DNA from: Dryococelus australis
Lineage: Eukaryota; Arthropoda; Insecta; Phasmatodea; Phasmatidae
Assembly (NCBI GenBank): GCA_029891345.1
Contig: CM056993.1
Coordinates: forward strand, 107,561,800-107,625,799
DNA length: 64,000 nucleotides
Reading direction: 5' to 3'
Part shown: positions 43,960 to 56,724 of the stretch, one piece after another
Position numbering within the stretch: the stretch's first letter is position 1
How the letters are laid out: every line of letters starts with the position of its first letter
Program-made: the position numbers and the translations under genes
Notes under the pieces: generated by a model
The model's database searches: none
Told to the model about the DNA's origin: nothing
What the model saw: the letters and a program-made list of their open reading frames with translations, nothing else

Positions 43960-45405
43960 AGGAGCGTGTGTTTTCCCTTAGCAACTTTTGAACCTGTGAA
44001 CCGAATTTCACCAAACATCGCAACAAACTCGGTGCAAATATAGTAAATAGCAAGGACATTCGACTTTGATAGTTTCCTACCGTTCCGTGTGCTTATTTTC
44101 AAATTGGCGGTCATTTTAATATTTAGGGTGCTATCTCATATCTCGGTAACCATTAAACTAAGTTAAACCAAATATCGTGTTTTAACAATTCAACATATTA
44201 TAAATGGTTTAATTAGAGAGGGATATTGTACATAAGCTATTACGTCATATCTCGGAAACTATTAAATATATTGCCGCCAAATTTAGCAGGTAACCAATAC
44301 TGTAATAAGCAATTTTACCGTATGCGATTTAATGGATAAAACGTTTATTTTAAAACATAGCAGCCTTATAAATGTTTTAGGTTAATTTTGTATAAATAAA
44401 CAATACCATGCCATTTGAAAGATTTTGACCAAACTTGGTATAATGAAAGTATCAATTACAGGAATTTAATAATGTAATACAAAGCCTTCACGGCCGCCCA
44501 GGGGATTTTGGCGGCCTGGGGCAAATTTATTTTGGAGCCCCTTATTTGACGCGACACTACGTACGTCTAATATTATTTAGGTACTCAACTATTCTATACT
44601 TACCTGTCTTATGCTATCCACAGTTAATTGTATTGTATTAGAAATTGTATACATTATTTCATGAGTAGGTTTCGCATCGTTACATGGCAACGTCAGTAAA
44701 TTATAAGGAGAAAATCTTCCAAATTTTGTTGGCTTTCTGGAGCCCTACGGCAACAGGGGCCTGGAGCAAAGTGCCCCATTGGCCCCTTCCCCTTTATTTT
44801 TGCGGTGGCTCTGATAGCCTCTTTTATCCACAGTTTTGTCAGATAGGTCACATGAAATTATATCTCGAGAAACATTTAATCCATTCCTGCCAAATTGGTG
44901 AACCAAAAATACTATGGTACACCATGGAAACAAGTATGTTTTAAATGGGTCAGACACTTATTTTAAAAATGGTGACAATATAAACATTTAATTACCATGC
45001 TCTATTTATGAAACCATGAAATTTAACCCAAGTTTGTATGCGGGCAGATAACAATAACACTATGGTAGGTCATGCTACAAATGCTATTTAAATGGATAAG
45101 ATGCTTATTTTCAATACCTCTAGCGTACATATCAATATTTTAGATTAATTTGTTATATACACCTTACCGTTGGACCAATTTAGACCAAATATGGTTTGTT
45201 TAAAGTATCAAATAAGTTACAAACATGAAATTTTCTCCTCATTTTGTAAGATAGCACCACATGAAATAGTAAAGTTTTTATGTCATATCTCAGGGAACAA
45301 TCTACAGATTCCCTCCAAATTTGGCAAACATGTATTACTGCGGTATAACATCTAAACTAATGCGTTTTAAATAATCAAGCTGGTATTTTGAAAATTATAA
45401 AAATT
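43960..45405 (+). repeat. Diverged tandem repeat family D
   Basis: At least six imperfect recurrences of a 'TCATATCTCGGAAACTATTAA' box, followed by a 'CCAAATTTGGCAGGTAA' box and an 'AAATGGATAAAACGCTTATTT' box, spaced roughly 170-220 bp. It is interrupted at about 44487-44815 by a GC-rich dispersed repeat (GGCGGCCTGGGGCAAATTTA; GGGGCCTGGAGCAAAGTGCC). A CA/GC microsatellite lies at its left edge (43925-43951). Confidence 0.6.
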
Positions 45406-45659
45406 AATAAATGCATTATTTGAACACGCATGTTCAATTAAACTCCTTAGAGTACGGTCTTCATCATACAGTCTACTAGAATACTTACGTAGACGAAAGT
45501 AGGCTAATCATTTATATTAATAACCTCTTGTTTTATTAATTTTTAAATGCCTGCAGACTATTCTTCGACCATCTGTACAAAAACACCATAAAATAGTGCA
45601 TCTAGAGGATTCACGAAAGCTTAAATTCTCTATACCAATTTGCTTTAATTACTCGTCAA

Positions 45660-45937
45660 CATATGAAGTTATTAGAAAACTAAATATTTTACAAATCTGC
45701 CCATTTTTACACTTCCCATGCATTAAAAACAGAGAGCGAAAGAGATAATTAAAGTAATCACAAATGATTACCTAACACTTTATATTCGACATTAAATATG
45801 ACTACTTTCTATCCATCGTTACCAACTTTACCGGGCGCATGTCACTCAGTGAACCCGTTGAAATATTCGCAGGCACAGGCAGTGACATTTTCTAAGGTTG
45901 ATTTTAAAAGTGCTCACTTTATTGTGAACAGCCTTTA
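45660..45937 (+). mobile_element. Family A MITE, 5'-truncated long copy
   Basis: Lacks the first roughly 150 bp. It starts near GAAGTTATTAGAAAAC and runs to CTTTATTGTGAACAGCCTTTA. Confidence 0.85.
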
Positions 45938-45999
45938 AAAGTAATATGATAGTAATTTACATTTGACCAATTACATAGCCAAATAAGGAGTGGAAAATG

Positions 46000-46197
46000 G
46001 AGAGATTTGGGAGGCTCTTAAAAGCGAGGTCTTCATAGCTGATGACGGTGGAACGAGGTGAGTATGGAGCATCTCCGGAATGCAAGGGCGGGGGACATAC
46101 CGTATATCACCGAGAAAACTTGCCAGCCAGCAATCGAACCTAGTTCACCAATGTGGGAGGCTAGTAGCGTAACCACTACACCACCCTCGCCCCCGCT
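46000..46197 (-). mobile_element. SINE family S1 with internal deletion
   Basis: Minus-strand copy. The tail (GAAGACCTCGCTTTTAAGAG) and core are present. The segment between core and B box is missing, so GGCAAGTTTTCTCGGTGATA nearly abuts the head (GGTGTAGTGGTTACGCTACT). Confidence 0.85.
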
Positions 46198-46516
46198 AAA
46201 TAAGGATTTCATTGGATCTTTAGATCTGCATATAAAGAATGAGTAAATTTTATTTGAAAGCAAGAATAAAGTTTTAAGAGCGACTTGCTGTAGCTATGGT
46301 TGCCGTGGTTCTAGTTCATTCGAAGGAAAAAATCTCCCTCTTAGGACCTCTGGTAAAAAACTAATCAACACAAGAAAATCCACCCATTGAGGTGCTAATC
46401 TCAGGGTATTCCACTCATGCTTAAGCAGTTCGTCACCCTACTGCACAAATGTTGAACTTATGCAGCCCACTAAGACTTGCTTACGTGCGTGCGACCGAAT
46501 CACGGTGATTTAGTAC

Positions 46517-46549
<33 letters not shown>

Positions 46550-47869
46550 GTACCAATATATATTTAAAACTACGTCACTCACGATGCGATCAAAACGGGC
46601 TCTCATTTTCACTCTTCGAAAATGGCCAGCGAAAATTTAAACTTGTGGCATGCCGCGCGGGTTCAGCACTTTCGGGTCTTAGATAAGCACTTCGCTAACC
46701 CAAAAACAAAACCCTACTTTGATTAAGGTAATAGCCAACTACTGTATTCTGGAAATTTCCAATGAGGCAGTAGTCACACATAAACTGCAGGCACCACGGC
46801 TATGAAAACGTCACTGCTTAAAAAAAAGAACATAGATAAACATAAAAGTGTATGTTCTTAAGGCTCGGGCACCGCCTACGATTGATGACCGCTAACGGCA
46901 TTAATAGCCTAACACTGACGAAGGTCCTAACGCGGAAGTTCTCAGTGATCAGTTAATGGTCATATTACAGTAAATATTATAATTGTATGCAAATTACTAC
47001 TGTATAAAATCAGAAACAATTACTTCGTTAACCATAAATGAAAATATTGCACTCCCAATACGTCAATTCTTAGAAATATTTGATTAATTAGTTGTCGATT
47101 TATCTGTGAGTCTGCATAGCAGTGTGAACTGTAGCGTGTGCAATTATGTACGGAGATATTTTGACGTGGATACGTCTTTAAATCTGCAGCCGTAGTGGGA
47201 GGCAATTCAGAAAATCCGATGATAACAAAATCGGGGTACAATTTGGCATTGTAGCTCCGAATCTATCGTCTGCATTCAAAATTCAATTACACTACGCGAT
47301 TACCAAAGGATAAAAAAATAAGTTACTTTGAGTGAATGTGGCGAAGCATCACGCGCACATAAGGAATTGGGGGGGGGGGGGGGGGTCCCCAATTTTTAGT
47401 TCGTTTCGCCGCGTCTCATAACTTCCGCGTAGTATAACTTTTGACCAGGAGAAGCTACGACGCTCGCTTTGGTTTCAATCGAAAACTCTCGTCAAGATCA
47501 ATCGATTGCGTGTATAAAAACATTTGTGTAACGAGGTTATGGTGAAACTGTATGAGTTTAATGTAAAAATTAAGAAAACTTAACACAATGTCGGCATATA
47601 CTCGTCAAAAAGCCAAGTCGAAATACAGAAATCGCATACGATTAGAAAGAGCACCTCAAAAGTAATGCAGTGATACCCATAAAACCCCATATGATTGAGT
47701 GAAGCGGTGCCGGGAACGTACAAAAAAAGAATCAAAGCGTCCGAGCGCGACAACGTAGACGTATTCACGCAAAACAAACGGCTGCATCCCCAACACAGCC
47801 AAACCCAATTTTTTTTTTTTTTAAGTTTTATTTCAGAAGTGCTGACTTGACCACGAACAGTGTTTCATG
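46198..47869. other. No gene seen; microsatellite and poly-G
   Basis: An AT run lies at about 46519-46550 and a G-run of about 19 at 47368-47386. Open frames such as 47020-47241 and 47580-47777 (minus) have no recognisable family. Confidence 0.4.
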
Positions 47870-48300
47870 GTGCCTACCACGGCTGTCCGCTGCAGTAGCG
47901 GGCAGCGCAGGGCTGCCAGCCGGAGCGGTCACAGAGGGTGCCTGCTCACGTGTCCCCCGCCGCGGCAGTAAGGGGGTGTACCCTCGCTGCGCACACGTGC
48001 ACGCCGTGCAAGTGGGGGTTGCTCCGGATATACACACACACTAGGCCTTGCCTCGCTTGTTTTAGTCCCGCCCGCCGCCAGGAATAGTGTTCGAAGCGCC
48101 GCTCTCCACTCTGAGACCAGCCCGTCTCCCTCATCGCTCGCTCCAACTGCGAATCTAGCCTCGCCACTTCTCTGCACCTCACAAACATCACTTACAACAA
48201 GCGAAACTTTTCTTATAATGTTAAAAGACATTTTGAAGTTTTGTCTGTGATTAAAAACAATATTAGGTCTAGGTATTTGCAATCGTTCCCGCAACGCTAC
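47870..48300. other. GC-rich stretch, no gene recognised
   Basis: The GC-rich and CpG-rich block opens frames on both strands (the longest, 47929-48294 minus, is 121 codons). I see no domain. CpG-island-like; a host promoter is possible but unsupported. Confidence 0.35.
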
Positions 48301-48397
48301 ATAACGACCCAGAAATTAACTAACAAGCACACTTAAGTAGTTAATATTGTTTCTAGGTTGTAGACACCGACATTTTTCACATATAGATATTAATAGA

Positions 48398-49150
48398 TAT
48401 TACTAGCTTTTACCCGCTGCTTCGCGCGCGTTTTTATAGGGATAAATAATGAATTTTTGTAACACTAAGACTCGTCGCATTACATAATCGCGGTGCATCT
48501 CAATTTCCCATAAGCATGACCGGAACGCCAGATTTTAATTTGAGCGTATGTGCGGGAACACCTGACAACTGTAGAGATTGTGTTGGTCTGTTCTGTGTCC
48601 ATGACTGTGTTTACTGACAAATACTCTGATATTTCTCCAAATTTCAGAAATAATTTTGTTAACAGTGTAATCTTGCCCATGTCATTTCCCAGCCCACCAA
48701 CTAACTCTGTGCAAAAATACGATGGTTTGTTGCTCTGTTGTAACGTTGTAATGTAGTTCCGTTTGTGTACTTTCCAAATAACAATAAAATTTTCCTGAAA
48801 GAATGAGATATTTTCCCGGTATAGAAAGTAGCCTATTTCACCCTACGGTTGTTCAAATATATCTGTGCAAAAAATCACGTCGATTCCCCACTTGATATAG
48901 TTCTATCCATTGAGCCACTAAGGCCCCACTTGGAATTACTCACTCTATCCCCTGAGCCACTGCGGTTGCACTTGGAATCTCTCTATCCACTGAGCTATTA
49001 AGGCCCCATTTGATGGCCACTGTGGCCCCACTTTCCTGCTCTCCAACTATCTCTGTGCAAAAAAATCACGTCGATCCGTTGCTCCGTTTTAACGTGAAAG
49101 AAGGACAAACAAACAAACACTCTTTCCCATTTATATAGTAGTAAGAATAT
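48398..49150 (+). repeat. Dispersed repeat with internal triplicated tRNA-like unit
   Basis: Begins TTACCCGCTGCTTCGCGCGC and ends GACAAACAAACAAACACTCT, TTCCCATTTATATAGTAGTA. These boxes are typical of a dispersed repeat widespread in insects. Inside, 48896-49035 carries about three units of TCTATCCACTGAGCCACTAA GGCCCCACTTGGAAT. On the minus strand this resembles a tRNA A box. Confidence 0.55.
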
Positions 49151-51270
49151 AGGACACTGATATTCTTGTCTATCTGTGGTTTGCTAAATTCCATATCGTT
49201 ACGATCTCGTGTAGAGGTGAAAGAAAACTTTTTTATGTAGTATATCGTGTGGTGTATCTAAGTAATAGTTGCTTGATAATGAAGCTAAAGTTGTACGCGT
49301 CCGACGTCGGCTGTTTTCCTCTTCTCTGATCATAACTTCCTGTGTCCTAACGTAGAAGAGCATTGTTGTGGTTTGCAAGTATTTGACCTCTGTTTACTGC
49401 CAATTGAGGACTGCAGGAATCAGTGCGTTATTTTCTGAAGGACTAATTTTATAGCTTGCTCCTGCCGGTTTGTTCAGTGTTCAGTAAACATGACTGGTTG
49501 GCCAGATGTCCCAAGTTCTTTACCCGATTGGGTTGGTGGTCATTAATCCCCGGGTCCATCACTGAATGCTGTTGTCCCTACATCCTCGCACTCCGGAAAG
49601 CAATGGCAAATGTCCGCAGAACCCCTTGGATGTCCAAACTTGATTTCGAGCACAGCGGCCGTTGTCATGATTAATTTTAATACATTTCGCCGTATCTATA
49701 AAGCTGCCACTGGGAAACTGCCTACGTATGAACATAGCATTATTTGTAATTGTAAATAGTAGGAATCGAGCATAGGACCACCAGCCTTCAAGCAGATCTT
49801 CCTTTCGATAAAAAATTAGGAGCATCAACACTATTTGATTCAGATATAATTAATCCAAGTTATGACACACGAAGTGAAGATAGATTCAGTTTTTTAAGTC
49901 GGGAACAATGCTAAATATCTTGTTGCAGGTCCTTCGGTGGCCGTGTTCGCCCCAGGTATTACGCTACGTACATTTGTTTACTATACCGAAATGATGATGA
50001 TTCCAGACCAGCTTGCGGCACGAAGTCACAGTTTGAGATCTGACTTGGTGTTTACATGGTTCATAAACAAGTACGATCGGGAGATATCGACGCCTTTAGA
50101 TCCACGAGTTTAACAATGTAATGTGAAACACGTCAGTCTGTGAGACATCAGGTTACAACTCTTGAGAAATCTGAAGAGGTTCGGGGATGTAAAACGTTTC
50201 ATATATGTATGCTGTTCATTAAGAGACGCTACCAATCAGCATTGAGCAGCAGATAAGATACATTATTCCAAACATTGTAACGAAGGAATTTTTGGTTTTT
50301 TACTTGTAATTATATCAATGAAAATCTTTCATATTTCGGGAACAATAAAAATTGGTTTGTGCTTGATTTATTGACAGCAGCCGTTTATGCGATTGTGGAA
50401 TATATTTTCAATGATCATTGCAGATAGTAAACTAGGCCTACATTTCCTCTGAATCGTCCATATGTAGGATTCTGTGACGTAAAGGGCCAATAGCTCTTTG
50501 TTGCTAAATCTCTGCACGTAGAGTGGCAACTGTGGTACAAACCCGGCTACCTGCTAGAAGTAGTTGCCAAAAACAATACAGATGGGTTGTTGGGCGAACT
50601 GTTAACTCAAGAGAGTGAAACTCGCTGGGGCTTGTCCAGACATTGGGAATCTGTGCATGTTTCGCTTTCTCTCGTGGAAATGCTCTCTACTGTCTTCTTC
50701 AGTGTCTCCCTAGTGGCCGTGCCACGCCAAGTCACGGACAGGGTCGACAGTTCGGCCCAAACTCAGGCACTTATTCCGCACTGAAGTGATGTGGAGGCCA
50801 CTATAGTACTTTATCCCCCTTATTCCTAGATAATGCCGCTGATCTGCAAGTTGGGAGGTACAAAGCGTCGGAGCACATGCATAGTGAGCCATCACCTGCG
50901 CGTACGGCGAATAGAGATGAGAGTTTAACCTGCGGAATACTTATTTCGGGAGTTTCTAAGCCAGATTAGCGAGACTTCCTAGTTTGGGAGACTCGGAGTG
51001 TTTCAACGAAACCCAGTCGAACTGCGGGCTGGTATAGCTTCGCTCACCTCCCAGCAGCAAACTCGGCAAATCGAAATAGCGACGTTCACAAGTAAATTGC
51101 AGATTTAATTGTCGTCATCCAGCAACCGTACCAACCAGTGGCCAACACACCAACTTTCCGCCGTCGTGGTCGGGGTTCGCCTCCCTAAGCTGATACCAGT
51201 CTGCCCTGTTCGACTGTTATATTTTCTCAGAGGCTAACGGGTTTTGTTACTACAGAGTAACAATACAGAA
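49151..51270. other. No gene seen; possible S1 3' fragment
   Basis: 49560-49625 contains CATCCTCGCACTCCGGAAAG CAATGGCAAATG, similar to the 3' stretch of the S1 copy at 31335. The rest is closed in all frames. Confidence 0.4.
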
Positions 51271-51272
51271 TA

Positions 51273-51514
51273 TACAGGATGAGTCCTTTAAAAGAGGTCC
51301 CGTGGGACATGTGTGTAATGGAACGAGGGAATGAGGAAATACAGTCCAGTGTGACAGCAAAATACCTAGAGTAGGTGCTGGAAGTGGCAGACATTGACCT
51401 CAAGGCAGGTTTGCAGACGACACCAAAAGTTGTGAAAGGTACGGGAGAGGACATTCTGCGGGATGGCATCGATAGCTGTGATAACGGGGACTCTTTTAAA
51501 GAACTCATCCTGTA
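51273..51514. mobile_element. Small TA-flanked MITE, about 240 bp
   Basis: Inverted ends TACAGGATGAGTCCTTTAAA and TTTAAAGAACTCATCCTGTA with TA outside on both sides. The TIR is about 30 bp. Tc1/mariner-like by duplication only. The 162-codon open frame at 51227-51715 minus spans this MITE and part of a SINE and is not a gene. Confidence 0.75.
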
Positions 51515-51574
51515 TAAGTATACGCAGAAGTGAAATGTCGTGGCTGTTTCTTTGACGTGGACGTCTAACTTGCT

Positions 51575-51815
51575 GAGCGAAGTTCTGGAGTGAAGAGGTC
51601 TTGATAACAGACGATGGTGAAGCGAGGTGAGTATGAAGCAGCGCCGGAATGCAAGGGCGGGGGAAACACGGGATATCTCTGAGAAAACCCGACGACCAGC
51701 GGCATCCACCGGCACGATTCTCGCGTGCGAAAATCCGGGAGCGACCAGCCGGTGATCGAACCTTATTCGCCTGGGCGAGAGGCGAGTAGTCTGACAGCTA
51801 CACCACCGCAGACCC
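51575..51815 (-). mobile_element. SINE family S1 with type-I tail
   Basis: Minus-strand copy with head (GGTGTAGCTGTCAGACTACT), core GGATTTTCGCACGCGAGAAT and the tail through CATCGTCTGTTATCAAGACC. It lies 60 bp right of a small TA-flanked MITE. Confidence 0.88.
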
Positions 51816-51954
51816 TACGTATTCCTGGAAGTGGGTCTCTCTGGCTGAGTGACTATTGCATGCTGCGAAAGACAAGTAAGTTGCCAGGCGCTGATTGCAG
51901 AACGAAGTCCCGACGTGTGCCTGGGGCTGGAGTTCTCCCGTGGCATAGGAGGCT

Positions 51955-52775
51955 GTTTCACTTAGGCGTTCTTAAGGTTGAAGTAAAGCATCTGCCTATG
52001 GAGCACTGCACCCGACTATACCACGTGAAGAACTCATTAAAAAAAGTAGTACAGACACCATCAAAATTGTCAGAAAAGTGCGATTTATGCTGCATATGAA
52101 ATATGTATGTATATATTTTGCAACTTTATAAAATATTTTAATAAAATATATTTTTTAAATGTGAACAATTAATCGATCGGTAGAGTCCGCATTTTTAACA
52201 ACATTTAAGTGCACTTCAGTTTTGGAAGCTTCGGAAAGCAGAATTTACAAGAAAATCTTTTCAAGAAAAATCGTCATAATATTTATTGTGATCATATGTA
52301 ATGAAATCATAGTAATAATGTAGCGTATAAATTTTATAATTAACTTTGTTTATGTCAGTGCCAGACATAAATGTTTGTGACAAATAAACGCAAATAAAAC
52401 CAATGATAAAAATTATTTCCTGCATTATTATTACAGTTTTCTTACATTCAATTTAGTATACATTATAACGATATTCCATGACGGAGATTTTCTTGCAAAT
52501 TCTGCTTTGTGAAGTATCCGGAATCGAAATATGCTTACATTTTGTTAATAATACAGACTATTTTAAACGTCCATTTTTTAATATTTAAAAAGTATATTTT
52601 AGCAAATATGTACAACGTTTTATGATGTTTCTTTCATATACACCATAAATCACACTTTTCTGACAATTTTTATGGCGTCTGCATTAGTTTTTATGAGTTT
52701 TTCACGTTGGATAGATGGGTGCAGTGCTCCATAGGCAGTCGCTTTACTTCAACCTTAAATTCCCGCGATAGTGTC
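51955..52775. mobile_element. Foldback element with about 300-bp arms
   Basis: Left arm AAGGTTGAAGTAAAGCATCT and GCCTATGGAGCACTGCACCC, through TCAGAAAAGTGCGATTTATG, matches the right arm in reverse: CATAAATCACACTTTTCTGA, GGGTGCAGTGCTCCATAGGC, TACTTCAACCTT. The spacer of about 230 bp is AT-rich (about 52260-52490). No coding capacity. Confidence 0.8.
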
Positions 52776-53602
52776 CCGGAGAGGCGCTTCCCTTGACGTA
52801 AGCGTACTGTTTCTGATTGGCCGCGTGTCGCTGCGAAACGGGACCTTGTGTCCGTACTGTTTACAGTCTCATACTGGTTCGACCGGCTTCCAGTCGATTC
52901 ATCTCTGGACACCGATTGGCTAGCAGATAGTTTAATGAATTCGTAACATTTTGTTTAAAAACTAAAAGTTTTCTCTATTATGTACGGTTACTGGGTTATT
53001 GTTCACATCACGTCTACTAAACTACTCGATTATTGTTAGAATTTTCCGTGTCTGAGGTGGAATGTTTTTAAATTCTGAGGGAGGGGATAATTATCCCCCC
53101 CCCCCTTATTTTTCCAAATACAATCCGGCTAGCCACTGAAAGAAACCATCCTTGTTCAATATGTAAACACTTGCTGTTAGATCATAACAAAATTACTGTT
53201 AGAATGAATCCCCACTCTAAAAAATTGTCTGGTAAACTTCCTAAACCGAACTGGAAGTTTTCAACCCATATATCGTATGGAAATATTACCACACATCCGG
53301 CTACAAATATGGAATGTTTAGCGTCGCTACTACACAAAGTTGGGAAGTGTCCTAAAAATATGAGTGTAAATGTAGGAACGCTAGCATAAATTATGGGAAA
53401 TACGTTTACCATTATAGCTTTCTCACTCTACGTATACACTGTTATAGAAAATTTGCAAATAATTTCTTACAGTACACTTTTACGTGGCGGAAAACTACAT
53501 TCCCAGACTGTTTGTTATTGGTTTTTTGCAAACGTAAGGTTTTTAAAGTCTAGCTTTGTACAATTTTGACAGTAACACCTGAAACAATCCCGGTCCGTAA
53601 CT
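52776..53602. other. No gene seen
   Basis: Contains a C-run at 53094-53105. The sense/antisense open pair at 53171-53412 has no recognisable family. Confidence 0.4.
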
Positions 53603-54026
53603 AAAAGCTGTTCACGATAAAGTGAGCAATTTTGAAATCAACCTTAGAAAAAGTCACTGCTCATGTCTGCATACATTCAACGGGTGAACTGAGTGACATG
53701 CGCCCAGTAAAGTTGGTAACGTAGTATGGAAAATAGTTCCATATCTTAACGTCGAATAAAAAGTGTTACGTAACCATTTGTAATACCTGAAATTATTTAT
53801 TTCATTATTTTCACATTTTTTAATGCTCCTAAGTGTAAAGATGAGCAGATTTTCGAAATATTTAGGATTGTAATAATTTTACAGTTTCACTTGACCGACG
53901 CATGAATAAAGTGACGAGGCCCATGGCAATGTTAATTTTACATAGGGTGGAAGAAGACACAACATGCTTGCAAGTAGATCTTAAGAAGGGCTTTCAAAAG
54001 TTCTCATTTTACCGTGAACACCCTAT
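53603..54026 (-). mobile_element. Family A MITE, long subtype, inverted
   Basis: Begins AAAAGCTGTTCACGATAAAG, ends TTTTACCGTGAACACCCTATA. A plus-oriented copy starts about 150 bp to the right. Confidence 0.9.
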
Positions 54027-54173
54027 ACATTAATGATAATACGGACTCGCATGTCTGCAGTAATGTTAATAGAAAATTAAGGGATGAAAAGTAGCTCTGT
54101 TTATTAAGTTCCCATTAAAATAGCAGTTTAAAATTGGTTTTATACGCTATATATGTAGAAAGAACTTATGCGC

Positions 54174-54602
54174 TATAGACTGTTCGCGGTAAAATTAGCA
54201 CTTTTGAAAGCCCTGCTTAAGACCTACTTGTGTGCTCCTTATGTATTCCTCCACCTTATGCAAAATTAACATTGTCGTGGACCTCATCACTTCACTCGTA
54301 CGTCGGTCAAGTTAAGCTGTAAAATTATTAGAAAAAGAAATCCTTTATCAATTCGCTAATTTTTTACACTTTTGTGCATTAAAAAGAACAGAAATAGAAG
54401 TAAATAATTTTAAGTTATCTCAAATAGTTACCTGACACTTTTTATTCAACGTTAAGATATAGCACTACTTTCCATTCATCGTTACCATAACTTTACTGGG
54501 CGAATGTCACTTAGTGCGCCAATTAAAATATATGCAAGCAGGGGCAGTGACTTTTTTGTAAGTTTAATTTCAAAAGTGCTCACTTTATCGTAATCAGCGT
54601 TT
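54174..54602 (+). mobile_element. Family A MITE, long subtype
   Basis: Begins TATAGACTGTTCGCGGTAAA, ends CTTTATCGTAATCAGCGTTTA. The right terminus is the most decayed of the set. Confidence 0.88.
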
Positions 54603-55782
54603 AACAAATTATACTAATGGGAATTTCACAACGGCGCTTGATTGAATAATGAATCCCAGTCTTTGGGTTCATAATTTTTAATTGTGCCGGAAGGATACAC
54701 AAGGAACAGAAATGAGGAACTAAGCACAGTTTTCTGTACTTCTTAGTTAACAAGGTAAACAAATATAGATAACAAACAGTGGTTATTACTTACTATGGCT
54801 TTAGCAGTTTGTGCTGCGGTTCACAATCGCTTGCTCCAGCAATTAGTACATCGCGGTCTCTTCATAACTGTTGCCAACTAAGGCCAGCCTGTTGTTTTAT
54901 TACACCACGAAGTGTATATCGCCAGCAGAGGGAATGGATTTAAGAATGAAGGCCGGTGGTGTTCATTGTCTACCTCTACGTGTTTCATTTAACGACTTGT
55001 AGCGACAACGAACACCCGTACATGCATAGCGTAATGAAACAGCTCGGAATCGTGTGCTGCCTACACCCTTTCTGTTTGTCTCTTTTTATGTGTTATATTC
55101 CCCCTATGACGACAGGCAGTGTGTGTCAAAAAAATCGCGAATCACGTAACTAAGCAGCGGCCATTTGCATACAGAGTGCGTAAGGAAAGCACATCAAACT
55201 TATTTTGGCTTCAATGACAAGCATTTTTGCAACGCTTCAATATATATACATTTTTTTATTAGTCATATTTCACAATTCGTGTTTATGTGATACTGCTGTT
55301 TATATTTACCGTACTTATTGTTGCTCGATTATTATAGTATAGTTTTTCTTATCCGTGATGTTTCACAAATCGTTTCTGTCATTAGATTTTTATCTTTGTA
55401 GTTCAGTACAAATATCCATTAAACTGTTATATGTTTACGTGATTAGTTACACTATAAAAGTATAAAAAGCTTTCCCTCATAAAATCCCACATAAATATAT
55501 AATTTAATAAAGCTTTGATAGACATGTCTTAGAAATGGCTATTCCACATACGTATATTTATTTGTAAACTGGCAGTATTTTAAGTCCTACATGCGTTTTC
55601 TCCTGACCCAAGCAAATAAATTACATTTTAAACAGAACAAGAATAATACGAGTATTTGGAGCAGCGAATCTCTCCATTTTATTTCATACAAGAAAAATAA
55701 AGCAACAAAGTTTCAGCCGTTTCCTATTGGCTGAAATCAATTGAAGTAATTAAGTTCTGACAAGCTCGTGTATCTTCGTATT
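54603..55782. other. No gene seen
   Basis: AT-rich. The open frame 54956-55153 has no recognisable features. Confidence 0.45.
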
Positions 55783-56186
55783 TATAGACTTTTCGTGGTA
55801 AACAGAGCATTTTTGAAAGCCCTTCTTAAAATCTACTTTTATTCATACTGTATATTCTTCCTCCATGTGTAAAACTGGCACCGCCGTAGGCCTGATAAAT
55901 TTATTCATGGGTCGGCCAAGTGAAACTTCGAAATTATTATACAAGTAAATATTTGACAAATTTGCTAATTATATGAATTCGAAAATACCGAAACCAAAAT
56001 TAATAATTTCGGTATTCGCAAATTGTTACCTGAAACCTTTTAATTCAACGCCGAGGCACAGGATTACTTCCCCTCTGTCGCGGCCAACTGTACTGGACGC
56101 ATGCCTATCAGTGTGCAGATCAAAGACAGTGACATTTTCCAAAGGTTAATTTCAATACTGCTCACTTTACCGTGAACAACCTTTAG
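55783..56186 (+). mobile_element. Family A MITE, diverged long copy
   Basis: Begins TATAGACTTTTCGTGGTAAA, ends CTTTACCGTGAACAACCTTTA. The interior is recognisable but strongly diverged, with ACTTCCCCTCTGTCGCGGCC in place of the usual box. Confidence 0.82.
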
Positions 56187-56724
56187 CAACCATCCAAACT
56201 AAACTTCATGCCGCACGAGGCTGGACTGAGCATACGAAACCTAGTGGCGCTTGGACTCTCGGCTGGAGAAAGTGGTAGTGTTGCTTAAGGCCCCTGCCTA
56301 CCTAGATGTTGTTTTCCGCGTTTGAGACAGAGAAGCGCGGGAGGGATAATGGTGACACTGTCCTGCACATCAAGTGCCCCATCGCCACTAAGCGCAAGGC
56401 TCTGAATTGGCGTTCAGTGTTCTCGTCGCACTGCGTGTACCTATGGGACTTTCGGCGGTGACCCTGGTGGAAAGTCTGTAAGACGATTCAGTACAGGGCC
56501 TTTGCCTACAGTAGTTCTGTATGGGTCTGACGCATATATGTTGAGATACAACGCTTTGAAAAAGCTGTCTGTAGCCATTTTGCAGTACTCCAAAATGGAG
56601 TTTCTAATGTACGTGACGTCTTGAAAGCTCTCAACAACTCTCGTCTGAAGTGTGTATTCTTTTCTTGGGTCGGCACACTGGACGCACGTGTAATAGTTTC
56701 GCAGAAAAACGAGTATAATCCATC
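56187..56724. other. No gene seen
   Basis: Moderate GC content, frames closed except a 73-codon minus frame at 56506-56727 without recognisable family. Confidence 0.4.

Noticed and set aside
47929-48294. 121-codon minus frame in a GC-rich block
   Set aside because: GC-rich composition opens several frames on both strands; no domain recognised.
51227-51715. 162-codon minus frame, the longest open frame in the window
   Set aside because: It crosses a TA-flanked MITE and an S1 SINE. The translated SINE core appears in other frames at other copies, so it is noncoding.
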